64,000 nt of DNA. Origin: Streptomyces sp. HmicA12. Its GTDB lineage: Bacteria > Actinomycetota > Actinomycetes > Streptomycetales > Streptomycetaceae. The stretch covers positions 124,001 to 188,000 of the forward strand of contig NZ_KB891801.1 in assembly GCF_000373565.1 (NCBI RefSeq), written 5' to 3'. Below the pieces are notes generated by a model. It was not told the DNA's origin and did no database searches. It worked only from the letters and a program-made list of their open reading frames with translations. The position numbers were made by a program, and so were the translations under genes. This document shows positions 33,629-41,616 of this stretch, piece after piece (position 1 is the stretch's first letter; each line of letters begins with the position of its first letter).

Positions 33629-34432
33629 CTAGCGCTCGAAGACCGCCGTGACAGGTGCGTGATCCGACCACCGTTCGTCATGTGTGGCGGCGCGCTCGAC
33701 AAAGGCCTTCCGGGCGCGACCGGCAAGCCCAGGAGTTGACACGATCAGGTCAATCCTCCATCCCGTGTCATTGTCGAAAGCCCGCCCCCGGTAGGACCAC
33801 CACGAGTACGGCCCCTCGACGTCCGGGTGCAGGGCGCGCACCACGTCGACGTAGCCGCCGTCGGTCGCGTCGAAGACCCGGCCGAGCCACTCCCGCTCCT
33901 CGGGCAGGAACCCGGAGTTCTTCTTGTTGCCCTTCCAGTTCTTCAGGTCGGCCTCCTGGTGGGCGATGTTCCAGTCGCCGCAGACGACGACCTCGCGCCC
34001 CTCGGCGGCGGCGCGCTCGCGCAGCTCCTTCAGGTACGCGAGGAACTCCCCCATGAACCGGATCTTCTCGTCCTGCCGCTCGGTCCCGACCTCACCGGAG
34101 GGCAGATAGAGGGAGGCGACGGTGACACCCGGCAGGTCGACCTCCACGTACCGGCCACTGCCGTCGAACTCGGCCGACCCGAACCCGACCTGCACCCGCT
34201 CGGGCTCGCGCCGCGTATAGAGGGAGACACCGGCCCGCCCCTTGGCCCCGGCGGGAGCGTGCACGACGTGCCAGCCCTCGGGGTCGCGGACCTCGTCCGG
34301 CAGCTGCTGCGGCTCGGCGCGCACCTCCTGCAGGCACAGCACGTCGGCGGAGGTCTCGGCGAGCCACTCCACGAAGCCCTTCTTGGCCGCGGCCCGCAGC
34401 CCGTTCACATTCACAGAGGTCACAGTCAGCAC
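33629..34432 (-). CDS. xth: Exodeoxyribonuclease III
   Basis: Exonuclease III/AP endonuclease acts in base excision repair. The endonuclease-exonuclease-phosphatase motifs are all present: VTSVNVNGLRAA, LCLQEVRAEP (metal-binding Glu), GDWNIAHQEADLKN and the closing WRIDLIVSTP with SDHAPV (catalytic Asp-His). The GTG start (MLTVTSVNVNG) gives 267 residues, a usual length; longer frames add no family sequence. It is divergent from the acetyltransferase gene at a 67-base promoter region. Confidence 0.94.
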   Translation of the reverse strand: MLTVTSVNVNGLRAAAKKGFVEWLAETSADVLCLQEVRAEPQQLPDEVRDPEGWHVVHAPAGAKGRAGVSLYTRREPERVQVGFGSAEFDGSGRYVEVDLPGVTVASLYLPSGEVGTERQDEKIRFMGEFLAYLKELRERAAAEGREVVVCGDWNIAHQEADLKNWKGNKKNSGFLPEEREWLGRVFDATDGGYVDVVRALHPDVEGPYSWWSYRGRAFDNDTGWRIDLIVSTPGLAGRARKAFVERAATHDERWSDHAPVTAVFER

Positions 34433-34486
34433 CCGGCCACGGTACCGGCACACTGTGACAGTCAGCCGCAACCGTCAGCATAGAGA

Positions 34487-34492
34487 TACGAT
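34487..34492 (+). promoter_or_regulatory. -10 element of a probably leaderless acetyltransferase gene
   Basis: TACGAT ends seven bases before the ATG of the GNAT gene, with no ribosome binding site between. Transcription would start at or next to the A of the ATG. Confidence 0.5.
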
Positions 34493-34499
34493 AGAACGC

Positions 34500-35015
34500 A
34501 TGAGTATCCAGCCCCTGTCGTCCACCGCCGCCCCGGCGATCACCCTGCACCCGGTCTCCTTCGGTCACCCCGACGCGATCGCGCTGAACGACCGCGTCCA
34601 GCTCGAATACGCGGAGCGCTACGGCGACGAGGGCGACGTCACACCCCTCGACCCCACGATGTTCGACGCCCCGCGGGGGCTCTACCTGATCGCGTACGAC
34701 GCCGCGGGCACCCCGCTCGCGACAGGAGGCTGGCGCACCCAGGACAAGAACGCGGAGGAGTACGCGGACGGCGACGCCGAGCTCAAGCGCATGTACGTCA
34801 CCCCCGAGGCCCGCGGCCTCGGCCTCGCCCGTCGCATCCTGGCGGCCCTGGAGGAGGACGCCCGCGCGGCGGGCCGTGTCCGCATGGTCCTGGAGACGGG
34901 CACCAAGCAGCCCGAGGCCATAGCCCTCTACCTGTCGAGCGGTTACGAGCCCTGCGCCAAGTTCGGCCACTACCGCTTCGAGGACCTGAGCCGCTGTTAC
35001 GCGAAGGCGCTGTGA
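34500..35015 (+). CDS. GNAT family N-acetyltransferase
   Basis: The acetyl-CoA-binding motif A is ELKRMYVTPEARGLGLARRILAALEEDAR (about residues 97-125), with a following beta strand VRMVLETGTKQPEAIALYLSSGY, standard for small GNAT enzymes. The product has 171 residues. The ATG start is placed eight bases after a TACGAT hexamer, so the mRNA is probably leaderless. The acceptor substrate is unknown. A strong terminator lies 27 bases after the stop. Confidence 0.9.
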   Translation: MSIQPLSSTAAPAITLHPVSFGHPDAIALNDRVQLEYAERYGDEGDVTPLDPTMFDAPRGLYLIAYDAAGTPLATGGWRTQDKNAEEYADGDAELKRMYVTPEARGLGLARRILAALEEDARAAGRVRMVLETGTKQPEAIALYLSSGYEPCAKFGHYRFEDLSRCYAKAL

Positions 35016-35042
35016 CCCCTCCGGGGGTCCCGGGAAAAGCAA

Positions 35043-35070
35043 GAACCCCGCTGGTTTCCCAGCGGGGTTC
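35043..35070. terminator. Bidirectional terminator between GNAT gene and tRNA-Ala
   Basis: GAACCCCGCTGG-TTTC-CCAGCGGGGTTC is a perfect 12-base stem with a four-base loop. On the minus strand it is followed by TTGCTTTTCCC, so it suits the tRNA transcript, and on the plus strand the GNAT transcript. Confidence 0.85.
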
Positions 35071-35079
35071 TCATTGCAG

Positions 35080-35153
35080 TGGACCTGAGGGGATTCGAAC
35101 CCCTGGCCCCCTCGATGCGAACGAGGTGCGCTACCGGACTGCGCCACAGGCCC
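35080..35153 (-). tRNA. tRNA-Ala (anticodon CGC)
   Basis: The minus strand reads GGGCCTGTGGCGCAG at the 5' end and CAGGTCC plus discriminator A at the 3' end, forming a seven-pair acceptor stem with one G-U pair. The anticodon stem CCTCG/CGAGG encloses loop TTCGCAT, giving anticodon CGC for GCG codons. The T arm has GGTTCGAATCCC. CCA is not encoded. Total length is 74 bases. Confidence 0.95.
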
Positions 35154-35172
35154 TTGCAACGAGTGAAACTCT

Positions 35173-35192
35173 AGCACCCCGATCGGGGTGCT
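35173..35192. terminator. 20-base palindrome upstream of the tRNA gene
   Basis: AGCACCCCGA-TCGGGGTGCT is perfectly self-complementary and lies 20 bases before the tRNA 5' end and 50 bases after the sepX stop. It is probably a second terminator for sepX or a processing signal for the tRNA precursor. Confidence 0.5.
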
Positions 35193-35217
35193 TGGAAATC
35201 CGTTCCCGAGCTGGTCA

Positions 35218-35242
35218 GCCGGGCGCCTTCGAGGCGCCCGGC
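35218..35242 (-). terminator. Terminator hairpin directly after sepX
   Basis: GCCGGGCGCC-TCGAA-GGCGCCCGGC (minus strand) is a perfect 10-base stem with a five-base loop that starts right at the sepX stop codon. Confidence 0.75.
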
Positions 35243-36433
35243 TCACTCGTTGGCGGCGCGCGGCCGTCCGTCGACGCCGTCGTCGTACTGGTCGAAGAGC
35301 GGGGTGCGGCCCCGCTCGCGCGAGCGGCGCGCGGAGGCGGCGCGGCGTGCGTCGCTGCGTCCGTCGTCGGCGGCGGGCAGCTCCTCGGCCTCGGTCTCCT
35401 CGACCGCCGAGGAGCGGGCCGCGCTCCAGGTCTCCGGGGCGCCGTAGTCGATGCCGCCGCCGGCGCGCGGGGCGACCGGCGCGGTCACGTACGTGGGCAG
35501 CGGGACCGGCACCGGGTCCCAGCTGTCGCCGGGTCCGGGGCGGCGCTGCCGCTCGCGCTGCTGGTCGACCCACTCGGCGTGGTCGGTCTGTTCGACGAGC
35601 GCGCGCCGGTCCGCGGCGAGCGCCTCGAGGCCGGGGTCGGTCGCCGTCTCCTCGGCGCCTGGTCCGTCCTCCGCGTTGTCGGCGTATTCGGTGTATTCGG
35701 TGTGTTCGGCCGCGGTGCGTCCCGCGGCCGGCTGCCGCCTGCGCGGCTGGCGCTCGCGCAGACGCTGCGCGGCGACCTCGGCGCCGCGCCGGTCCATGAC
35801 GTAGGCGAAGCGGCGGCGTTCCTGGGAGCGCAGGTAGACGATGTACGCGCTCAGCAGCACGGCGGGGGCCGCGGGTGCCCACAGGAACGCGAGGCCGCCG
35901 ACTCCGGCCACGATCGCGCCGACCGTGAAGGCGGCGAAGAGCAGCACGGTCGTACGGCGTCGGCGCGCGAGCACCTTGGAGCGACGGGCCCGCGCCTGTG
36001 CCTCGGCGGAGGCGGAAGTGGGGCGCGCGGGGCGGGGCTTGGGCGACTTGGCCGCCTGCGGTTCCGGTTCTCGCGCCCGTTCCGTGCGTCCCCGTTCGGG
36101 GGCCGGGGCGGGTCGCTCCACCGGCCGCTCCACGGACGGTGCCCGTTCCTCGGCCGGGGACACGACGAAGGCCCGGACGTCCACCGGGTCGGTGGGTACG
36201 TCCGGGTCGGCCGGGTCGCCGGGCCGCTCGTCCGACTCGGGCGAGCGCGCCTGCAGGTCCTTGGCGTATCGGCGCTCCATGCCCGCCCGACCGGAGAGAA
36301 GCCGGATGGCGGTGCTGAAGCGTTCCGTCGGACGGGCTTCGTTCAGCTCGTCCTGCCTACGGAGCCACATCGGCACCAAGTAGGCGGCCCAGGCCCCGAC
36401 AATGACTGCGTAGATGAGGCCGCTGCTGCTCAC
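35243..36433 (-). CDS. sepX: Septal membrane protein SepX (GlpR family)
   Basis: SepX is a conserved actinobacterial septum protein; in S. venezuelae it is required for hyphal cross-walls and normal sporulation, and the corynebacterial relative GlpR is the membrane receptor of the gephyrin-like Glp. The protein starts MSSSGLIYAVIVGAWAAYLV, a first membrane helix ending in PMWLRRQDELNEARPTERFSTAIRLL, which is the family signature. A long charged, Pro/Glu/Arg-rich loop follows, then two helices around residues 165-205 and a hydrophilic C-terminal half. Two in-frame GTG codons are possible starts; the downstream one is used. It is 171 bases after rimJ on the same strand, and its promoter region is AT-rich. 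Confidence 0.85.
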   Translation of the reverse strand: MSSSGLIYAVIVGAWAAYLVPMWLRRQDELNEARPTERFSTAIRLLSGRAGMERRYAKDLQARSPESDERPGDPADPDVPTDPVDVRAFVVSPAEERAPSVERPVERPAPAPERGRTERAREPEPQAAKSPKPRPARPTSASAEAQARARRSKVLARRRRTTVLLFAAFTVGAIVAGVGGLAFLWAPAAPAVLLSAYIVYLRSQERRRFAYVMDRRGAEVAAQRLRERQPRRRQPAAGRTAAEHTEYTEYADNAEDGPGAEETATDPGLEALAADRRALVEQTDHAEWVDQQRERQRRPGPGDSWDPVPVPLPTYVTAPVAPRAGGGIDYGAPETWSAARSSAVEETEAEELPAADDGRSDARRAASARRSRERGRTPLFDQYDDGVDGRPRAANE

Positions 36434-36604
36434 GCTCACACCGTAGAGGGGATTGCGTGAGGCGATCCGCCAATCGGGCCGGTGTGTCGCACGATCTGGC
36501 TGATATTCCGAACTTTTTTTGTGACTGATGCGATCAACTGCGCGATCGGGACGCGAATTTAATGGCCCGAGCGGTCCGCCGACGATCAATTTCGAACATT
36601 TATT

Positions 36605-37273
36605 TCATTTCGAGGAGGCTCCCGGATCCACCGCATTGGGTGTACCCGGACCTGCGGCGTTGCCGCGCTGCTCGCGTCGCCGGCGCTGAAGGATGCCCTC
36701 CGGGACCTCTTCGGCGGTGAGCGCGAAGACCAGATGATCGCGCCAGGCTCCGTCGATGTGAAGATACCGTGGACGAAGGCCCTCCTCGCGGAATCCGAGT
36801 TTCTCCACGACCCGTCGGCTCGGCCCGTTCTCCGGCCGAATGCAGACCTCGATGCGGTGCAGGCCCACGGTGCGGAAGCAGTGGTCCACGGCGAGCGCGA
36901 CGGCCGTCGGCATCACCCCGCGCCCGGCGACGGCCTGGTCGACCCAGTAGCCGACGTGGCCCGAGCACATCGATCCCCAGGTGATCCCGGCGACGGTCAA
37001 CTGCCCGACCAGGCGGCCCTGGTACTCGATGACGAAGGGCAGCATCCGGCCCGCGTTCGCCTCCGAGCGCAGATGGCGCACCATTTGACGGTATGTCGGG
37101 CGGTGGGTGATCGGACCGCTCGGCGTGGGCGGCGGGATCGTCGCCTCCCAGGGGCGCAGCCAGTCACGGTTGCGCCGGTTCACTTCGCGCCAGGGGCGCT
37201 GGTCACGCAGCCTTATGGGGCGGAGGACGACATCGCCCTCCGCCAGGACGACGGGCCAGGACGGGCTGTTCAG
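36605..37273 (-). CDS. RimJ/RimL-type GNAT acetyltransferase, probable CTG start
   Basis: The protein has the RimJ-like acetyltransferase pattern: NRRNRDWLRPWE, GQLTVAGITWGSMCSGHVGYWVDQAVAGRGVMPTAVALAVDH (acetyl-CoA site), HRIEVCIRPENGPSRRVVEKLGFREEG. The first ATG/GTG in frame (37183) would omit the first beta strand. A CTG that overlaps the mog stop (CTGA) restores it (NSPSWPVVLAEGDVVLRPIRLRD), giving 222 residues, so CTG is proposed as the start. If CTG is not used, the protein is 192 residues. It lies between mog and sepX, the same place as rimJ between glp and glpR in corynebacteria. Confidence 0.85.
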   Translation of the reverse strand: MNSPSWPVVLAEGDVVLRPIRLRDQRPWREVNRRNRDWLRPWEATIPPPTPSGPITHRPTYRQMVRHLRSEANAGRMLPFVIEYQGRLVGQLTVAGITWGSMCSGHVGYWVDQAVAGRGVMPTAVALAVDHCFRTVGLHRIEVCIRPENGPSRRVVEKLGFREEGLRPRYLHIDGAWRDHLVFALTAEEVPEGILQRRRREQRGNAAGPGTPNAVDPGASSK

Positions 37274-37785
37274 TGCGCACCCCCGGCGTGGGCAGCATCG
37301 GATCTGGGATGGTCGCCGCCGCGGAGCTGGTCGACGGCGTGGGTGAGGAGGGGCGCGAGGACGGCGAGGCCGTCCTTCACTCCCCCGCTCGAACCCGGGA
37401 GGTTCACGATCAGTGTGCGCCCGGCGACCCCGGCCCGGCCACGGGAGAGCGCGGCCGTGGGCACCTTCTCCCGGCCGTACGCGCGGATCGCCTCGGGGAT
37501 GCCCGGTACGTCGTGGTCGATGACGCGGGCGGTCGCCTCGGGGGTGCGGTCGGTGGGCGAGATGCCGGTGCCGCCGGTGGTGACGACGACGTCGTACGCC
37601 GCCTCGACCGCGGCTCGGAGGGCGGCCTCGACGGGATCCCCGTCCGGGACGACCTGGGGCCCCTCGACGTGAAAGCCTATCTCCTTCAGCCCGGCGGCGA
37701 TCAGCGGCCCGCCCTTGTCCTCGTAGACGCCTGCGGCGGCCCGGTTGGAGGCGGTGACGACGAGGGCGCGATAGGTGTCGGTCAT
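37270..37785 (-). CDS. mog: MogA/MoaB family molybdenum cofactor protein
   Basis: This family adenylylates molybdopterin before metal insertion. The sequence has VVTTGGTGISPTDRTPEAT (the conserved TGGTGxxxxD motif), VPGIPEAIRAYGREK and LVINLPGSSGGVKDGLAVLAPLL near the C-terminus. The ATG start (MTDTYRALVVTASNRAAAG) gives 171 residues. Its stop overlaps the proposed CTG start of rimJ. Together with moaC and moeA it makes a small cofactor cluster. Confidence 0.92.
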   Translation of the reverse strand: MTDTYRALVVTASNRAAAGVYEDKGGPLIAAGLKEIGFHVEGPQVVPDGDPVEAALRAAVEAAYDVVVTTGGTGISPTDRTPEATARVIDHDVPGIPEAIRAYGREKVPTAALSRGRAGVAGRTLIVNLPGSSGGVKDGLAVLAPLLTHAVDQLRGGDHPRSDAAHAGGAH

Positions 37786-37847
37786 GCGAGGGCTCCTTGC
37801 TCGGTCTCGCCTTGTCCGGCGCCGCTGGGACAGGTGCGCCGCGTCAG

Positions 37848-37865
37848 GGGCGCGGGGAACTGCGC
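37848..37865 (-). repeat. Dispersed repeat, core GCGCAGTTCCCCGCGCCC (inverted)
   Basis: This copy lies in the 181-base gap between moaC and mog. TCAGGGGCGC at its side matches the flank of the copy at 4366. Confidence 0.8.
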
Positions 37866-37966
37866 GCGGACGGACCACCGGCCGACGGCCGCCACCGAGA
37901 CCTCACCACCCCGCCCGTGAGGCGCCGGCGGCACGGGCCGCTCCAGGATCGACCGGGCCGACGGAG

Positions 37967-38458
37967 TCACGCCCGGCTCCAGTCACCCGACTTGCCGCCC
38001 GTCTTCTCCTCGACCATGACGTCGGAGATGACGGCGCCCTTGTCGACGGCCTTGACCATGTCGACCACGGTGAGCGCGGCGACCGAGACGGCCGTGAGGG
38101 CCTCCATCTCGACGCCCGTACGGTCCGTCGTCTTCACGGTGGCCAGGATCTCGACGGCGTCGTCCGCCACGGACAGATCCAGCTTCACCCCGGAGACGGC
38201 GAGCGGGTGGCACAGCGGGATGAGGTCGGGCGTGCGCTTGGCGCCCATGATCCCGGCGATGCGCGCGGTCGCGAGGGCGTCGCCCTTGGGGACGCCCTCG
38301 CCGCGCAGCAGTTCCACCACGCGGGGCGACACGAGGACTCGTCCGCTGGCCCGCGCGGTGCGGGCGGTGACGTCCTTCTCCGACACATCGACCATGCGGG
38401 CGGCGCCCGCCTCGTCGATGTGGGTGAGCCCCTGGGGTCGATCCTGCGAAGTGCTCAT
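37967..38458 (-). CDS. moaC: Cyclic pyranopterin monophosphate synthase
   Basis: MoaC converts the MoaA product into cyclic pyranopterin monophosphate in molybdenum cofactor synthesis. [18 protein letters not shown] at the N-terminus, [18 protein letters not shown] in the middle and [34 protein letters not shown] are the conserved blocks, with the catalytic Lys and Asp in the last one. The product has 163 residues. It lies 93 bases after moeA and 181 bases before mog, all on the same strand. Confidence 0.96.
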   Translation of the reverse strand: MSTSQDRPQGLTHIDEAGAARMVDVSEKDVTARTARASGRVLVSPRVVELLRGEGVPKGDALATARIAGIMGAKRTPDLIPLCHPLAVSGVKLDLSVADDAVEILATVKTTDRTGVEMEALTAVSVAALTVVDMVKAVDKGAVISDVMVEEKTGGKSGDWSRA

Positions 38459-38551
38459 GGCCTGGTGCCGCTCCCGATCCGAGCCGTGCGCGGTGCGGCG
38501 CGCCGGACTGTTGTGCGCGACACGGTATCGCGAGCCCGCGACGGCGGGCTC

Positions 38552-39928
38552 TCAGCCCAGCAGGACCACGTCGACCTCGGCGCCGGGCTCCACCGACGTC
38601 ACGTCCTCGGGCACCACGATCAGCGCGTCCGCGTGGGCGAGCGCCGCGACGAGGTGCGAGCCGGAGCCGCCGACCGGGGCGACCCGGCCCGTCTCGGCGT
38701 CGTACGCGCCGCGCAGGAACTGGCGGCGGCCGGACGGCGAGGTCAGCGCCTTGTCGGTGGAGAGCGCCGCGCGGACCGTCGGGCGGTGCACGGACTCGGC
38801 GGGCAGGCCCATCAGGGTGCGGACCGCGGGGCGGACGAACAGCTCGAAGGAGACGTAGCTGGAGACCGGGTTGCCCGGCAGGGCGAGCAGCGGGGTGTGG
38901 TCGGGGCCGACCGAGCCGAAGCCCTGCGGCTTGCCGGGCTGCATGGCGAGCTTGCGGAACTCGACACCGCTGCCCGCGCCGAGGCCGCCTTCCTCGTCCG
39001 GGTCGCCGACGGCGGTGAGGGCTTCCTTGACGACGTCGTACGCGCCGACGCTCACGCCGCCGGTCGTCACGATCAGGTCGGCGCGGATCAGCTGGTCCTC
39101 GATGGTGGAGCGGAGCGTCTCGGCGTCGTCGGCGACCGCGCCGACCCGGTAGGCGATGGCTCCGGCGTCGCGGGCGGCGGCGGTCAGCGCGAAGCTGTTG
39201 GAGTCGAAGATCTGGCCCTCGGTCAACTGCTCGCCGGGCTGGACCAGTTCGCTGCCGGTGGAGACGACGACCACGCGCGGGCGCGGGCGTACGCGGACGG
39301 TGCCGCGGCCGATGGCGGCGAGCAGCGCGATCTGCGGCGGGCCGAGGACGGTGCCGGTGGTGAGCGCCTTGTCGCCTGCCTGTACGTCGCTGCCCTGCGC
39401 GCGTACGTGCGCGCGTGCGGCGGCGGGGCGGTGGACGCGGACCTCTCCCGAGGCTCCCTCAGGGGACGCGCTGTGGGCGGACATCGAGGCGACCGGGCCC
39501 GCGCCGAGCCCTCCGTCGGTCCACTCCACGGGGACGACGGCCTCGGCGCCGGGCGGCAGCGGGGCGCCGGTCATGATGCGGGCGGCCTGGCCGGGGCCGA
39601 CGGTGAGCCGGTCGTCAGGGCCGACCCGGCCCGCCGCGACGTCGCCGATCACCGTGAGGACGGCGGGGAACTCCTCGCTCGCGCCCGCCACATCGGCGAC
39701 GCGCACCGCGTAGCCGTCCATCGAGCTGTTGTCGAAGGGGGGCAGCGAGACCGGCACCGTCACGTCCTCGACCAGCACGCAGCCCTGCGCGTCGAGGAGT
39801 TGCAGCTCGATGGGGTCGAGGGGCTGGACGGTGGCGAGGATGTCGTCCAGATGCTCGTCCACCGACCAGATCTGGCCGTGGCCTTCGGACTGCACTGCCG
39901 ACACTGACGACGGGGTCGCGCTGCTCAA
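38552..39928 (-). CDS. MoeA/gephyrin-like protein, possibly the SepX partner Glp
   Basis: The MoeA fold is clear: PFDNSSMDGYAVR, ARIMTGAPLPPGAEAVVPVE, VVSTGSELV, GGVSVGAYDVVKEAL, MQPGKPQGFG and LALPGNPVSSYVSFE. In the GGVSxGE motif the usual Glu is Ala. MoeA inserts molybdate into molybdopterin; in corynebacteria the paralogue Glp instead binds FtsZ and its membrane receptor GlpR. The gene order galU-moeA-...-rimJ-sepX matches the glp locus, so either or both roles are possible. The TTG start (MSSATPSSVSAVQSEG) follows GAGGAG at the galU end and gives 458 residues. Confidence 0.88.
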   Translation of the reverse strand: MSSATPSSVSAVQSEGHGQIWSVDEHLDDILATVQPLDPIELQLLDAQGCVLVEDVTVPVSLPPFDNSSMDGYAVRVADVAGASEEFPAVLTVIGDVAAGRVGPDDRLTVGPGQAARIMTGAPLPPGAEAVVPVEWTDGGLGAGPVASMSAHSASPEGASGEVRVHRPAAARAHVRAQGSDVQAGDKALTTGTVLGPPQIALLAAIGRGTVRVRPRPRVVVVSTGSELVQPGEQLTEGQIFDSNSFALTAAARDAGAIAYRVGAVADDAETLRSTIEDQLIRADLIVTTGGVSVGAYDVVKEALTAVGDPDEEGGLGAGSGVEFRKLAMQPGKPQGFGSVGPDHTPLLALPGNPVSSYVSFELFVRPAVRTLMGLPAESVHRPTVRAALSTDKALTSPSGRRQFLRGAYDAETGRVAPVGGSGSHLVAALAHADALIVVPEDVTSVEPGAEVDVVLLG

Positions 39929-39932
39929 GGTG

Positions 39933-40835
39933 CTACATCTCCTCGGTGACGTAACTGCGAAGCCAGGACCGGAAGTCCGGGCCCAGGTCTTCACGTTCGC
40001 ACGCGAGTCTGACAATGGCACGCAGATAGTCGCCCCGGTCGCCGGTGTCATAGCGGCGGCCCTTGAAGACGACGCCGTGCACGGGGCCGCCGATGGTCTC
40101 GTCCGCGGCGAGCTTCTGCAGGGCGTCGGTGAGCTGGATCTCGTCGCCGCGGCCCGGCTCGGTCTTGCGCAGTATGTCGAAGATGTTCGGGTCGAGGACG
40201 TAGCGCCCGATGATCGCGTAGTTGGAGGGCGCGTCGGCCGGGTCCGGCTTCTCCACGAGGTCGGTGACCTTGACGACGTCGTCGTCCTCGGTGGTCCGTA
40301 CCGCGGCGCATCCGTAGAGGTGGATCTGGGAGGGCTCCACCTCCATGAGCGCGATGACGCTGCCGCCGTACTGCTCCTGGACCTCGACCATGCGCGCGAG
40401 CAGCGGGTCACGCGGGTCGATCAGGTCGTCGCCGAGGAGGACCGCGAAGGGCTCGTGGCCCACGTGCGGCGCGGCGCACAGGACGGCGTGACCGAGGCCC
40501 CTGGGGTCGCCCTGACGGACGTAGTGCATCGTCGCGAGGTCGCTGGACTCCTGGACCTTCGCGAGACGGCCGGCGTCGCCCTTCTTCTGAAGGGCCGACT
40601 CCAGCTCGTAGTTGCGGTCGAAGTGGTCCTCGAGGGGGCGCTTGTTGCGACCCGTGATCATGAGCACGTCGTCGAGGCCCGCGGACGCGGCCTCCTCGAC
40701 GACATACTGGATCGCGGGCTTGTCGACGACCGGGAGCATTTCCTTGGGAGTCGCCTTGGTGGCCGGCAGGAACCGGGTGCCGAGGCCCGCTGCGGGGATG
40801 ACAGCCTTGGTGATCCTGGTGTGCGCGTCAGTCAT
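39933..40835 (-). CDS. galU: UTP--glucose-1-phosphate uridylyltransferase
   Basis: GalU makes UDP-glucose for polysaccharides and trehalose. VIPAAGLGTRFLPATKATPKEMLPVVDKP is the nucleotide-binding signature, VLLGDDLID the metal site, and DLVEKPDPADAPSNYAIIGRYVLDP and KGRRYDTGDRGDYLRAIV complete the family pattern. The ATG start gives 300 residues. The next gene starts four bases after its stop. It is divergent from the formyltetrahydrofolate cyclo-ligase gene. Confidence 0.96.
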   Translation of the reverse strand: MTDAHTRITKAVIPAAGLGTRFLPATKATPKEMLPVVDKPAIQYVVEEAASAGLDDVLMITGRNKRPLEDHFDRNYELESALQKKGDAGRLAKVQESSDLATMHYVRQGDPRGLGHAVLCAAPHVGHEPFAVLLGDDLIDPRDPLLARMVEVQEQYGGSVIALMEVEPSQIHLYGCAAVRTTEDDDVVKVTDLVEKPDPADAPSNYAIIGRYVLDPNIFDILRKTEPGRGDEIQLTDALQKLAADETIGGPVHGVVFKGRRYDTGDRGDYLRAIVRLACEREDLGPDFRSWLRSYVTEEM

Positions 40836-40929
40836 GTCCGTCACCATATCCGGCAACAATGGGCGGAATCTGTGGGTCCGCTTTGTTGGCACATATATGC
40901 GTGCATAAGGAGAGGTTTGTGAGTCGGCT

Positions 40930-41553
40930 GTGAGCCCACACACACGTGACGCGCGGGACGCCCATCCTGACAAGCGCACATTGCGGCGGGAGTTCCTCGC
41001 GGTGAGGAACGCGTTGCCGGAGGATGACGTCCGGGAGACGGAGACGGTCCTCGCCCGGCGGGCCCTCGATCTGGACGAGTTGGCGACCGCGCGCACGGTC
41101 GCGGCGTACGTCTCCGTGGGCAACGAGCCGGGGACGGGGGCCCTCCTCGACGCGCTCCGCGCGCGCGGGACGCGGGTTCTGCTGCCCGTGCTGCTGCCCG
41201 ACAACGACCTGGACTGGGGAACGTACGACGGAACCGGCGCGCTCGTCCGCGTCCAGCACCCGGGAAAGATGGCCCTGTTGGAGCCGGGGGGCGAGCGGCT
41301 CGGCCCGGACGCCGTCCTGGAGGCGGAGGCGGTGCTGCTGCCGGGGCTCGCCGTGGACGCGCGCGGGATGCGGCTCGGGCGGGGCGGAGGCTCGTACGAC
41401 AGGGTGCTGGCACGGCTCGCGGCCGCCGGTGCGCATCCGGCGCTCGTCGTGCTGCTGTACGACCGTGAGGTCGTCGCGCACCTCCCGGAGGAGGCGCACG
41501 ACAAGGCCGTGCACGCGGTGGTGACTCCCTCGGGTACCGCCCGCTTCGCGTAG
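40930..41553 (+). CDS. 5-formyltetrahydrofolate cyclo-ligase
   Basis: This enzyme converts 5-formyl-THF to methenyl-THF with ATP. The motifs are DKRTLRREFLAVRNAL at the N-terminus (phosphate-binding Lys/Arg), VAAYVSVGNEPGT, and LLPGLAVDARGMRLGRGGGSYDRVL, the YgfA/5-FCL signature with the glycine-rich loop. The GTG start gives 207 residues. AAGGAGAGG precedes a nearer upstream GTG (40919) that opens a four-codon frame (V-S-R-L-stop) whose stop overlaps the chosen GTG, so re-initiation is possible. Confidence 0.92.
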   Translation: MSPHTRDARDAHPDKRTLRREFLAVRNALPEDDVRETETVLARRALDLDELATARTVAAYVSVGNEPGTGALLDALRARGTRVLLPVLLPDNDLDWGTYDGTGALVRVQHPGKMALLEPGGERLGPDAVLEAEAVLLPGLAVDARGMRLGRGGGSYDRVLARLAAAGAHPALVVLLYDREVVAHLPEEAHDKAVHAVVTPSGTARFA

Positions 41554-41561
41554 CGCGTACG

Positions 41562-41599
41562 CGAGAGGGGCCTGCACGCGCGCGTGGAGGCCCCTCTCG
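41562..41599. terminator. Bidirectional terminator between convergent genes
   Basis: CGAGAGGGGCCT pairs with AGGCCCCTCTCG, and the loop contains the further self-complementary CACGCGCGCGTG. It lies between the stops of the cyclo-ligase gene and the penicillin acylase gene. Confidence 0.85.
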
Positions 41600-41616
41600 G
41601 TGTCACCGCTGTCGTT

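Noticed and set aside
35080..35153. tRNA-Ala as attachment site of the recombinase remnant
   Set aside because: The remnant is a serine recombinase over 1.4 kb away with two intact housekeeping genes between, and no duplicate of the tRNA 3' end is seen.
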